Part shown: positions 1 to 5,270 of the stretch, piece after piece | Layout of the letters: each line of letters opens with the position of its first letter | How positions within the stretch are numbered: position 1 is the first letter of the stretch | Assembly: GCA_028709135.1 (NCBI GenBank) | Contig: JAQVXN010000141.1 | Location: forward strand, 1 to 5,647 | Length of the DNA: 5,647 nucleotides | From: Bacteroidaceae bacterium | GTDB taxonomy: Bacteria; Bacteroidota; Bacteroidia; Bacteroidales; Bacteroidaceae | Reading direction: 5' to 3' | Made by a program: the position numbers and the translations under genes | The notes under the pieces: model-generated | Seen by the model: the letters and a program-made list of their open reading frames with translations, nothing else | Databases searched by the model: none | Told to the model about the DNA's origin: nothing

Positions 1-687
1 ACGTTGTTTGCGTGAAAGAATTTCTGTTTGAAAGTCATGGATGCGTTTGCGGTCCAGGGCCGTGCCGTCTTGGCGCAGAAAAGGTTCGTGGCGGCCGTCT
101 TCCACAGCGTAGCAGAGGGGGCCTACGTAAGGCACGGACACGTCTACGTCATTGGGATAGAAGGTGCGAAACTCCATACAGGTTTGTCCGCCTTTGCTGA
201 TGCCAGTGCTGATCCATTTGTTGTGATAAATGGTTTTAAAGGCGGAAACAATGTCATGCAGGTCGTTCATGGCGTTTTGCTCCGTCATATATTGCCAGTT
301 GCAGGGTGTGGGTGTGGATGCAGCAAAAAATCTATGTTCCACAAAAATCACGTTGGCATTGAACAGGCTGGAAAGTTCTTCCAGATAGTTTGGCGAGAGG
401 GCATAATCTGCACTGTAACCTTCTGTGACAATCACGGTGGGGCGGTCTGTTGCGCGGTGCATCACGATGACGCGCTGTGAGAATTGTCCTTTGTCGGGGT
501 GTTGGTGATCCAGGGGTTGTGAGAAGTTGAGAACGAATTTGGCTGCGTACCCTACGGAGTTTGAAAGTGGTTTGAGATCTGTAATTCGGTTGATGGCGCG
601 TATTTGTGTCTCAAAAGTAGTAACGTTTTCAGCCCAAAGTGTCAGGGTGGCCAAAACAAAGGAAAATAATAGTAGAGTTCTTTTCAT
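1..687 (-). CDS. S37-family (PS-10-like) exported serine peptidase, 3' end cut by the window edge
   Basis: The reading frame is open from an ATG at 687 to base 1, giving 229 N-terminal residues with no stop, so the C-terminal part lies outside the window. Residues 1-19 (MKRTLLLFSFVLATLTLWA) form a Sec-type signal peptide: basic start, hydrophobic core and a small residue at the likely cleavage site, so the protein is probably periplasmic or secreted. The body resembles peptidase family S37 (Streptomyces tripeptidyl aminopeptidase and Bacteroidota PS-10 peptidases). It shows FVEHRFF near 115-121, WQYMTEQNAMNDLHDIV at 131-147, and ISTGISKGGQT at 159-169, where Ser164 in GxSKGG is the expected nucleophile. 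FYPNDVDVSVPYVGP follows at 176-190. The catalytic Asp and His expected for this alpha/beta-hydrolase-like fold lie beyond the edge. By family it should release short peptides from protein N-termini; the exact specificity is inference. The gene lies downstream of the tlpA-like gene on the same strand, just after a terminator. Confidence 0.87.
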   Translation of the reverse strand, partial: MKRTLLLFSFVLATLTLWAENVTTFETQIRAINRITDLKPLSNSVGYAAKFVLNFSQPLDHQHPDKGQFSQRVIVMHRATDRPTVIVTEGYSADYALSPNYLEELSSLFNANVIFVEHRFFAASTPTPCNWQYMTEQNAMNDLHDIVSAFKTIYHNKWISTGISKGGQTCMEFRTFYPNDVDVSVPYVGPLCYAVEDGRHEPFLRQDGTALDRKRIHDFQTEILSRKQR

Positions 688-703
688 GATTAGATAGATG
701 AAT

Positions 704-741
704 AAAAACGCGCCAAATCAAAGAGAGAAAGGCGCGTTTTT
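704..741 (-). terminator. Intrinsic terminator after the thioredoxin-like gene
   Basis: A perfect 11-bp inverted repeat (704-714 aaaaacgcgcc, 731-741 ggcgcgttttt) surrounds a 16-nt loop. Read on the minus strand it gives a GGCGCG-containing stem ending in T5, starting 26 nt after the stop of the gene at 768-1307. Because A5 and T5 sit at opposite ends it could also work on the plus strand. Its distal arm is only 16 nt from the start codon of the downstream peptidase gene. Confidence 0.75.
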
Positions 742-767
742 AGGATTGTTGTTTTAATGAGATAAGA

Positions 768-1307
768 TTATTTCGTTAGTGCTTTATCAATTTCTGAAGT
801 AATGATATCATCTCCAGGATAACCCCCTTCGGCAATGTTGTCGTAAGATTTCGTGCCGTCCTTGTTAATAACGAGGTAGCTGGGAATGCCTTTGATGCCG
901 AGGCTTTTCAGGAGGCCGCTGAATTGGCTGTTTGTGAGGCGGTAATGATAGCCTTTAATAGTTGGCATGACCTCGTTGAAATTTTGCAAGGGAGACGTTT
1001 CGCCCGTTACGTAAACAAAGGCGATATCCTTTTTCTCTTTCAAATATTTTTCTTTGATGGGGTCAATTTGTTTCATGGCCATCATGCAGGGACCGCACCA
1101 CGTAGCCCAAAAATCAATTAGAATCACTTTCCCTTTGTATTGCTTTTCAATCGCTGCAAGCAGTTTGTCGGTTGCCGTATTTTCAGGGATTTGTACCAGT
1201 GTGACGTTTGCCTTTTTCGGCGATACAACAGGCTTGGCCTTTTGCTGGGCACAACTGCTGTTGAAGATCAAAACAAATGTTGCAATAAATAATAGATTCT
1301 TTTTCAT
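768..1307 (-). CDS. TlpA-like thioredoxin-fold envelope protein
   Basis: This is a 179-aa protein with a hydrophobic N-terminal signal followed by SSC-AQQ. Cys19 may be lipidated (signal peptidase II), but Asn at -3 is a poor lipobox, so type I cleavage is also possible. A short linker rich in Lys and Pro (20-40) leads into a thioredoxin fold. KVILIDFWATWCGPC (60-74) carries the redox pair Cys71/Cys74, and GIKGIPSYLVI (137-147) carries the usual cis-proline at Pro142. The IDFWATWCGPC motif and the length are typical of TlpA/ResA-like proteins that reduce or exchange disulfides on the periplasmic side in Bacteroidota. The physiological partner cannot be read from the sequence; the next gene, an exported peptidase with several cysteines, is a possible but unproven client. 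The ATG at 1307 is chosen because it gives a complete signal peptide and lies 25 nt downstream of a promoter-like box. No Shine-Dalgarno is visible, which is usual for this phylum. Confidence 0.92.
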   Translation of the reverse strand: MKKNLLFIATFVLIFNSSCAQQKAKPVVSPKKANVTLVQIPENTATDKLLAAIEKQYKGKVILIDFWATWCGPCMMAMKQIDPIKEKYLKEKKDIAFVYVTGETSPLQNFNEVMPTIKGYHYRLTNSQFSGLLKSLGIKGIPSYLVINKDGTKSYDNIAEGGYPGDDIITSEIDKALTK

Positions 1308-1332
1308 TGTGACTTGATTTTACAGTTCGCCG

Positions 1333-1340
1333 CAAAGATA
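1333..1340 (-). promoter_or_regulatory. Bacteroidota-type -7 box for the thioredoxin-like gene
   Basis: On the minus strand the bases read TATCTTTG, an exact match to the Bacteroidota primary-sigma -7 consensus TAnnTTTG. It is followed by CGGCGAACTG and lies 25 nt before the ATG at 1307, which implies a short 5' UTR of roughly 20 nt. The -33 region has only a T-rich stretch (CTTTTAAC, plus-strand 1353-1360) about 20 nt upstream rather than a clear TTTG, so the promoter is supported mainly by the -7 box and its position. Confidence 0.6.
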
Positions 1341-1431
1341 ATTATTTAAAATGTTAAAAGCAGGTTTTCTTCCTTTTTTTATAATTCTTCGGGATAAAGT
1401 TTTATAGATGGCGTTGACGGGTAAATGGAAA

Positions 1432-1447
1432 TAAAATTATAATTTTA
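1432..1447. promoter_or_regulatory. Perfect 16-bp AT-only palindrome in the divergent spacer
   Basis: TAAAATTATAATTTTA is its own reverse complement over all 16 bases. It lies 75 bp upstream of the argF' start and about 90 bp upstream (on the other strand) of the thioredoxin-like gene's -7 box. Its second half, TAATTTTA (1440-1447), is one base from TAnnTTTG, so it could be part of the argF' promoter, an operator, or simply AT-rich promoter DNA. It does not match the TGAAT/ATTCA core of the enterobacterial ARG box. Nothing else in 1341-1522 is distinctive beyond a purine-rich A/G leader (about 1491-1522) ahead of argF'. Confidence 0.35.
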
Positions 1448-1522
1448 CAACGAAAAAGTGGGTGGAACGCTTTACGTTGCCCCTTTTAGCAAGAAAGAAG
1501 AGAATAAAGAAATAATAAAAAG

Positions 1523-2485
1523 ATGAAAGAATTTCGTTATGCCTCAGATTTAGGCAATTTTGAAGAAGCTCTTAAAGAAGCGTTTGAGATCAAAAAGGAC
1601 CGCTTTAAGTATCAGGGTTTGGGAAAGAACAAAACCTTGTTGATGATTTTTTTCAACAACAGTTTGCGGACGCGTTTAAGTACTCAGAAAGCTGCGATGA
1701 ATCTGGGCATGAACGTGATTGTGCTCGACATCAATCAGGGTGCGTGGAAACTGGAAACGGAGCGCGGCGTCGTGATGGACGGAGACAAAAGCGAACACCT
1801 CTTGGAGGCTATTCCCGTGATGGCGCAATATTGCGACTTGATCGGCGTGCGTACTTTTGCCCGTTTTGAAAGTCGTGAAGCGGATTACACGGAGGAAATC
1901 CTGACGCAGTTCATCAAATATAGCGGTCGTCCGGTCTTTTCCATGGAGAGTGCCACGGTGCACCCCTTGCAGGCTTTTGCCGATCTGATTACCATCGAAC
2001 AATATCGAAAATTGAAACGTCCCAAGGTGGTCATGACGTGGGCTCCCCATCCGAAGGCCTTGCCGCAGGCCGTACCCAATAGTTTTGCGCAATGGATGCT
2101 CGCTGCCGACGTGGACTTCGTGGTGACCCATCCCGAGGGCTATGAACTCGATCCCCAGTTTGTCTCGGGTGCTCAGGTGGAATATGATCAGATGAAAGCC
2201 CTAGAAGGGGCCGATTTCGTGTATGCCAAGAATTGGAGCTGCCCCGGTGTGACTCGCCCCGAAGATTATGGCAAGGTGATCAACAAGGATATGAATTGGA
2301 CTGTAGATGCCAAACACATGGCCGTAACGAACAATGCCTTCTTTATGCATTGCCTCCCCGTAAGGCGCAACATGATTGTTACCGACGACGTCATCGAGGC
2401 TCCCACCTCGCTCGTAATTCCCGAAGCTGCCAACCGCGAAATTTCTGCTACCGTAGTTTTGAAACGCATGTTGGAAGATTTATAA
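1523..2485 (+). CDS. argF': N-succinylornithine carbamoyltransferase (SOTCase)
   Basis: This 320-aa transcarbamylase is predicted to transfer the carbamoyl group from carbamoyl phosphate to N-succinyl-L-ornithine, the succinylated route of arginine biosynthesis known from Bacteroides fragilis. The carbamoyl-phosphate motif is SLRTR at 47-51, HPLQ is at 147-150 and HCLP at 276-279, followed by VRRNMIVTDDVIE. Long stretches (FEIKKDRFKY at 21-30, MNVIVLDINQGAWKLETERG at 63-82, PKVVMTWAPHP at 167-177) resemble the B. fragilis enzyme as I recall it, and the length is close to family size. In the loop MDGDKSEH, Ser90 sits where B. fragilis has Pro90 and Xanthomonas N-acetylornithine transcarbamylase has Glu92. 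That position sets acetyl versus succinyl specificity, and the absence of Glu argues for succinylornithine. The start at 1523 follows an A/G-rich leader without a Shine-Dalgarno. The gene heads a likely two-gene operon; the next start is 7 nt after its stop. Ordinary ornithine carbamoyltransferase is less likely. Confidence 0.93.
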   Translation: MKEFRYASDLGNFEEALKEAFEIKKDRFKYQGLGKNKTLLMIFFNNSLRTRLSTQKAAMNLGMNVIVLDINQGAWKLETERGVVMDGDKSEHLLEAIPVMAQYCDLIGVRTFARFESREADYTEEILTQFIKYSGRPVFSMESATVHPLQAFADLITIEQYRKLKRPKVVMTWAPHPKALPQAVPNSFAQWMLAADVDFVVTHPEGYELDPQFVSGAQVEYDQMKALEGADFVYAKNWSCPGVTRPEDYGKVINKDMNWTVDAKHMAVTNNAFFMHCLPVRRNMIVTDDVIEAPTSLVIPEAANREISATVVLKRMLEDL

Positions 2486-2486
2486 C

Positions 2487-2491
2487 AGGAG
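2487..2491 (+). promoter_or_regulatory. AGGAG immediately before the nucleotidyltransferase start
   Basis: An AGGAG core lies in the 7-nt gap between the argF' stop and the ATG at 2493, separated from that ATG by a single base. It looks like a Shine-Dalgarno but is too close for normal spacing. Translation more likely depends on reinitiation by ribosomes finishing argF'. No other ATG lies nearby in frame, so the start at 2493 is retained. Confidence 0.35.
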
Positions 2492-2492
2492 A

Positions 2493-3572
2493 ATGACTGT
2501 TAACGAACGACATTTCTTAGGTTTTATTCGCTTCGCATTGTTTGGCACCGACTATCCCCATGGCATTCTTACCCGGGCCGGCTGGAAAGAACAATTGGAA
2601 TTGGCCAAAAAACAAACGGTCTCCGGTTTACTTTATAATGCTGCTTCCCAGCTGCCTCATGATCTGAGACCCCCGCAGCAAATGCTCCTGAAACTTTTCG
2701 GCAGGGTGGTCTATTATGAAAAAATGAACAGGATGTTGAATGAACGTACCTGCGAAATTTTCAAAATCTATAAGGACATGGGCTATCATCCCATTTTACT
2801 CAAAGGACAGGAAGTGGCTACGCTTTACGATCATCCCGAATTACGCGTTTTTGGCGATATTGATATTTTTGTGCCCGATTACGACGAGAGACTCTACGAT
2901 TGGGTGCAAAAGAATTCAGAGGGTACGAATTACGTTCCCGGACAGGGACATTTGATGAATTTCGAGTGGAAAGGTGCCACCATCGAAAACCATTTGTCCC
3001 TGTTGAAATTTTATAACAAGTCGTTGGCGCGGCAGATGGAGGAGATTGTGACGAGCGAACTTGATCCTGAGAACATTTCGGACTTTGTCACGATCAATCA
3101 AGTCAAACTGGAAGTACTACCCAGAACGCTGGGACTTCTCTATCAAATTGTTCATTTTTCAAAACATTTGATCATGAGTGGCGTGGGACTACGCCAACTT
3201 TGTGACATCACCCTGACGCTGCACCGTTTTCACGACGAGATCGACAGCGACAAACTTTGCCGTTGGTTCGACAAACTCGAAATGCGCCAGATGGCCAATG
3301 CTGTGGCCGCCGCCGCGGTACTTTATTTGGGATTGCCTCCCGAGGAAGTGCCTTACGATTATCAAAAAGATTCTTTAGATGAAAAGGAGGAGAAACTCAT
3401 GGAAATCGTTATGGATGCCGGCAATTTCGGCTATTGGCTCAAATTGGGAAAGAAAAAATCCTGGTGGGAACGTCTCTGCAAAAATTTGAAACAATATTTC
3501 CGCATTTATCCCTACATGCCCAAGGAAGTCAGAACGGAAATCTGGTTGAGCATTTTCGGACGTTTAAAATGA
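2493..3572 (+). CDS. Uncharacterised nucleotidyltransferase-like protein (NTP_transf_5 type)
   Basis: This is a 359-aa cytoplasmic protein without signal or membrane segments. The middle resembles the pol-beta-like nucleotidyltransferase family Pfam calls NTP_transf_5. It has PILLKGQEVATLYDHPELR (100-118), with the characteristic LLKG, and then VFGDIDIFV (119-127), whose Asp122 and Asp124 are the expected metal ligands. A later ATIENHLSL (162-170) may supply the third acidic residue (Glu165). Before this is a helical region (about 1-95), and after it a helical C-terminal half containing HFSKHLIMSGVGLRQLCD (221-238), typical of the family. Members occur in many Bacteroidota and often near glycan or peptide-modification genes, but their substrates are not established to my knowledge. 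Here the gene starts 7 nt after argF' and is very probably cotranscribed and translationally coupled with it. Whether it has anything to do with arginine metabolism is unknown. Both catalytic-type Asp residues are present, so it looks active rather than decayed. Confidence 0.82.
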   Translation: MTVNERHFLGFIRFALFGTDYPHGILTRAGWKEQLELAKKQTVSGLLYNAASQLPHDLRPPQQMLLKLFGRVVYYEKMNRMLNERTCEIFKIYKDMGYHPILLKGQEVATLYDHPELRVFGDIDIFVPDYDERLYDWVQKNSEGTNYVPGQGHLMNFEWKGATIENHLSLLKFYNKSLARQMEEIVTSELDPENISDFVTINQVKLEVLPRTLGLLYQIVHFSKHLIMSGVGLRQLCDITLTLHRFHDEIDSDKLCRWFDKLEMRQMANAVAAAAVLYLGLPPEEVPYDYQKDSLDEKEEKLMEIVMDAGNFGYWLKLGKKKSWWERLCKNLKQYFRIYPYMPKEVRTEIWLSIFGRLK

Positions 3573-3625
3573 ATACCACCTTTTCTACCTGTCTGCTCCT
3601 CCTGCTAGCGCCACTTTTGGGATAA
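3569..3625 (+). CDS. 18-codon hydrophobic mini-ORF overlapping the nucleotidyltransferase stop (possible peptide or gene remnant)
   Basis: The last bases of the upstream gene, AAATGA, contain an ATG that overlaps its TGA stop in an ATGA arrangement, the classic geometry for translational coupling. The frame encodes MNTTFSTCLLLLLAPLLG and stops at TAA. The peptide looks like a signal peptide or single short membrane helix: polar start, one Cys, then a leucine run. It could be a small membrane peptide, the surviving signal sequence of a third operon gene lost by deletion, or chance. No continuation that looks like protein is visible in the other two frames downstream. No function can be assigned. 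Confidence 0.25.
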   Translation: MNTTFSTCLLLLLAPLLG

Positions 3626-3650
3626 TCTCCTTTTTGATAGCTCACTTAAC

Positions 3651-3675
3651 AAAATGCCGCTCTGCTGGCCATTTT
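3651..3675. terminator. Weak hairpin, possible terminator of the argF' operon
   Basis: aaaatgcc (3651-3658) pairs with ggccatttt (3667-3675) if one C (3669) is bulged, leaving an 8-nt loop. The right arm ends in TTTT. This is 26 nt beyond the mini-ORF stop and is the only stem with a terminal T run that I can find between the operon and the aldolase promoter. It is short and the T run is weak. Confidence 0.25.
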
Positions 3676-3721
3676 CAAGTTTCATTCCTTCTTTTAATAA
3701 ATATTATTTTACAAATATCGC

Positions 3722-3741
3722 CCGAGGGTATCCTCGGATAC
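3722..3741. promoter_or_regulatory. Two overlapping inverted repeats at the aldolase -33 region
   Basis: CCGAGG-gtat-CCTCGG (3722-3737) and GTATC-ctcg-GATAC (3728-3741, 6-bp arms GTATCC/GGATAC with a 2-bp centre as DNA) overlap, so in RNA only one hairpin could form at a time. They occupy the stretch 12-31 bp upstream of the -7 box at 3753, where a -33 element would normally be and where no TTTG is seen. This placement suits a transcription-factor site. Alternatively, with T6 at 3746-3751, it could be the end of the upstream operon transcript. Both readings are inference. Confidence 0.35.
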
Positions 3742-3752
3742 GATGTTTTTTG

Positions 3753-3760
3753 TAAATTTG
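3753..3760 (+). promoter_or_regulatory. Bacteroidota-type -7 box for the aldolase gene
   Basis: TAAATTTG matches the consensus TAnnTTTG exactly and is followed by CGATG. Transcription would start around 3766-3768, giving a UTR of about 25 nt before the ATG at 3793. This placement supports the 3793 start over the in-frame ATG at 3763, which would fall at or before the transcription start. A recognisable -33 TTTG is missing. Confidence 0.6.
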
Positions 3761-3792
3761 CGATGAAAATAATCCGTATAAAAACAAATATC

Positions 3793-4803
3793 ATGGTAGA
3801 TTTCAAAACTTTAGGCTTAGTGAACACTCGCGAGATGTTCAAAAGAGCCATTAATGGCGGTTATGCCATTCCGGCATTCAACTTCAATAACATGGAGCAA
3901 CTTCAGGCCATTATTAAGGCCTCTTCCGAATTGAAAAGCCCTGTTATATTGCAGGTTTCCAAAGGAGCCCGCAACTATGCCAACCAAACCCTGCTACGCT
4001 ACATGGCTCAAGGAGCTGTAGAATATGCCAAGGAACTTGGTTGCAAGCATCCTGAAATTGTTCTCCATCTGGACCACGGCGACAGCTTCGAATTGTGCAA
4101 GAGCTGCGTTGACTTTGGTTTCAGTTCTGTCATGATCGATGGTTCCGCTCTGCCTTATGAGGAAAACATCGCTCTGACACGCAAAGTCGTTGAATATGCC
4201 CATCAATATGATGTTACCGTAGAAGGTGAACTCGGCGTTTTGGCCGGTGTTGAGGACGAAGTTGCTTCCGAGGAATCTCACTACACCAAACCTGAAGAGG
4301 TCATTGACTTCTCCAAACGTTCCGGCGTAGACAGCCTCGCTATCTCCATCGGCACTTCTCACGGTGCTTATAAATTCAAACCCGAACAGTGCACACGCGA
4401 TCCGAAAACCGGACGCCTCGTTCCTCCTCCTTTGGCTTTCGACGTGCTCGATGCCGTGATGGAGAAACTTCCCGGCTTCCCCATCGTTTTGCACGGCTCT
4501 TCTTCTGTTCCACAGGAATATGTCGACATGATCAACGCCAATGGCGGCAAACTGCCGGATGCTGTTGGTATTCCCGAAGAACAACTGCGTAAGGCTGCCA
4601 AGAGCGCCGTTTGCAAGATCAATATCGATTCCGATTCCCGTTTGGCTTTCACTGCTGCTGTTCGCAAAGTGTTCAATGACAAACCCGGAGAATTCGATCC
4701 TCGCAAATACTGCGGACCAGCTCGCGATTTGATGACAGAGCTTTACAAACACAAAATTCTGGACGTTCTGGGTTCCAATAATAAATTGGCTAATTTGGAA
4801 TAG
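3793..4803 (+). CDS. fba: Class II fructose-1,6-bisphosphate aldolase
   Basis: This 336-aa cytoplasmic zinc enzyme is predicted to cleave fructose 1,6-bisphosphate reversibly into dihydroxyacetone phosphate and glyceraldehyde 3-phosphate in glycolysis and gluconeogenesis. In order it shows YAIPAFNFNNMEQLQAI (24-40), LHLDHGDS (91-98) with catalytic Asp94 and zinc ligand His95, VEGELG (143-148) with conserved acidic residues, SIGTSHGAYK (185-194) with zinc ligand His190, and IVLHGSSSVP (231-240) with zinc ligand His234. CKINIDSDSR (274-283) is the conserved substrate-binding Asn/Asp segment. Length and motifs fit the Fba/GatY superfamily, and the extended mid-region favours aldolase over tagatose-bisphosphate aldolase, though that cannot be excluded. 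The frame is open upstream to about 3634 (a TTG), but those 53 residues cover the promoter and do not resemble the family, so the ATG at 3793 is chosen. It appears monocistronic: its own promoter box lies upstream and a strong terminator 26 nt after the stop. Confidence 0.93.
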   Translation: MVDFKTLGLVNTREMFKRAINGGYAIPAFNFNNMEQLQAIIKASSELKSPVILQVSKGARNYANQTLLRYMAQGAVEYAKELGCKHPEIVLHLDHGDSFELCKSCVDFGFSSVMIDGSALPYEENIALTRKVVEYAHQYDVTVEGELGVLAGVEDEVASEESHYTKPEEVIDFSKRSGVDSLAISIGTSHGAYKFKPEQCTRDPKTGRLVPPPLAFDVLDAVMEKLPGFPIVLHGSSSVPQEYVDMINANGGKLPDAVGIPEEQLRKAAKSAVCKINIDSDSRLAFTAAVRKVFNDKPGEFDPRKYCGPARDLMTELYKHKILDVLGSNNKLANLE

Positions 4804-4829
4804 TAATTAGATTTTTTTTCGCTCATTTG

Positions 4830-4868
4830 GAGCAGACTCAAGATTTTTCTTCTGTCTGCTCTTTTTTT
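4830..4868 (+). terminator. Strong intrinsic terminator of the aldolase gene
   Basis: GAGCAGAC (4830-4837) pairs perfectly with GTCTGCTC (4854-4861) and is followed directly by T7 (4862-4868). Inside, AAGA (4840-4843) pairs with TCTT (4848-4851) around a TTTT loop, separated from the outer stem by a symmetric 2x2 internal loop. It begins 26 nt after the aldolase stop codon. Confidence 0.9.
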
Positions 4869-5178
4869 GGTCTCCATGAAAACAAAACTCCTGCTCAAAA
4901 ACGTTTCTTTGACATTGCTCTTCTCCTTGAAAAATAATCCAAGGGGATTGTCGTCTTGAAAAGCTTCAAATACCGTGTTTCTGCAGGTGTTTGCGGCCCG
5001 CCTGAATAACGCTCTTTTCCGTCAAGGTTCTGAAGTGCGATACCTATAAATACTTTGAGAGAGTCTCAAAAGCTGTCGTGCACAGGAAGTGTCGCGAAAA
5101 TCATTTGCTTATCAATGCTTTCGGTGTGACGAAACAGATAAACTCTTTGGAAACCTTGTTCTGAAAAACAGTCCCCAT
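4869..5178. other. Gene-free stretch with no confident function; possible decayed minus-strand coding
   Basis: About 310 bases between two facing terminators contain no ORF I can defend. Small ORFs exist: 27 codons on the plus strand from the ATG at 4876 (MKTKLLLKNVSL...) and 25 codons on the minus strand from the ATG at 5178 (MGTVFQNKVSKE...). Neither is recognisable. One minus-strand frame is open from 5197 down to 4898 except for a single TGA at 5066-5068, which might be a decayed gene. Minor hairpins are TTTGAGA/TCTCAAA (5054-5070) and TTGAA/TTCAA (4956-4969). No promoter matching TAnnTTTG, no tRNA and no riboswitch-like fold was found. Confidence 0.4.
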
Positions 5179-5219
5179 AAAAAACAATACTTGTCCGCTA
5201 TTCTTTACCGGACAAGTAT
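5179..5219 (-). terminator. Intrinsic terminator of the TSCPD gene
   Basis: A perfect 11-bp inverted repeat (5187-5197 and 5209-5219, arms ATACTTGTCCG/CGGACAAGTAT) with an 11-nt loop is followed on the minus strand by TG and then T6 (5184-5179). It starts 51 nt past the stop codon at 5271, matching a rho-independent terminator for the leftward gene. Confidence 0.8.
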
Positions 5220-5270
5220 ATAAAATTGGATTCCGTGAAGAGAGAGAAACGGCGAGAGAAAAACTTAGTA

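Noticed and set aside
28..480. 150-codon plus-strand ORF
   Set aside because: It lies antisense to the S37 peptidase gene, whose minus-strand translation carries clear family motifs. The plus-strand product is unrecognisable and is a shadow.
1676..2131. 151-codon minus-strand ORF
   Set aside because: It is antisense to argF' and shows no recognisable features.
3634..3792. N-terminal extension of the aldolase from a TTG at 3634
   Set aside because: The 53 extra residues do not resemble class II aldolases and would place the coding region over the palindromes and the TAnnTTTG box.
3994..4752. 252-codon minus-strand ORF
   Set aside because: It is entirely antisense to the aldolase gene, whose zinc ligands and catalytic Asp are all present. 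Long antisense frames are common opposite GC-moderate, highly biased genes.
4876..4959. 27-codon plus-strand ORF beginning MKTKLLLKNVSL, signal-peptide-like
   Set aside because: It follows the aldolase terminator directly, has no promoter or neighbour in frame, and stops with nothing protein-like after it. Chance is the simplest explanation.
5054..5070. Hairpin around an in-frame TGA, considered as a selenocysteine signal
   Set aside because: The TGA lies within the stem arm itself rather than upstream of it, the stem is only 7 bp, and no known selenoprotein is recognisable in the frame.
5101..5178. 25-codon minus-strand ORF beginning MGTVFQNKVSKE
   Set aside because: It starts just after the TSCPD terminator with no promoter or homology visible, and it competes with another open frame over the same bases.
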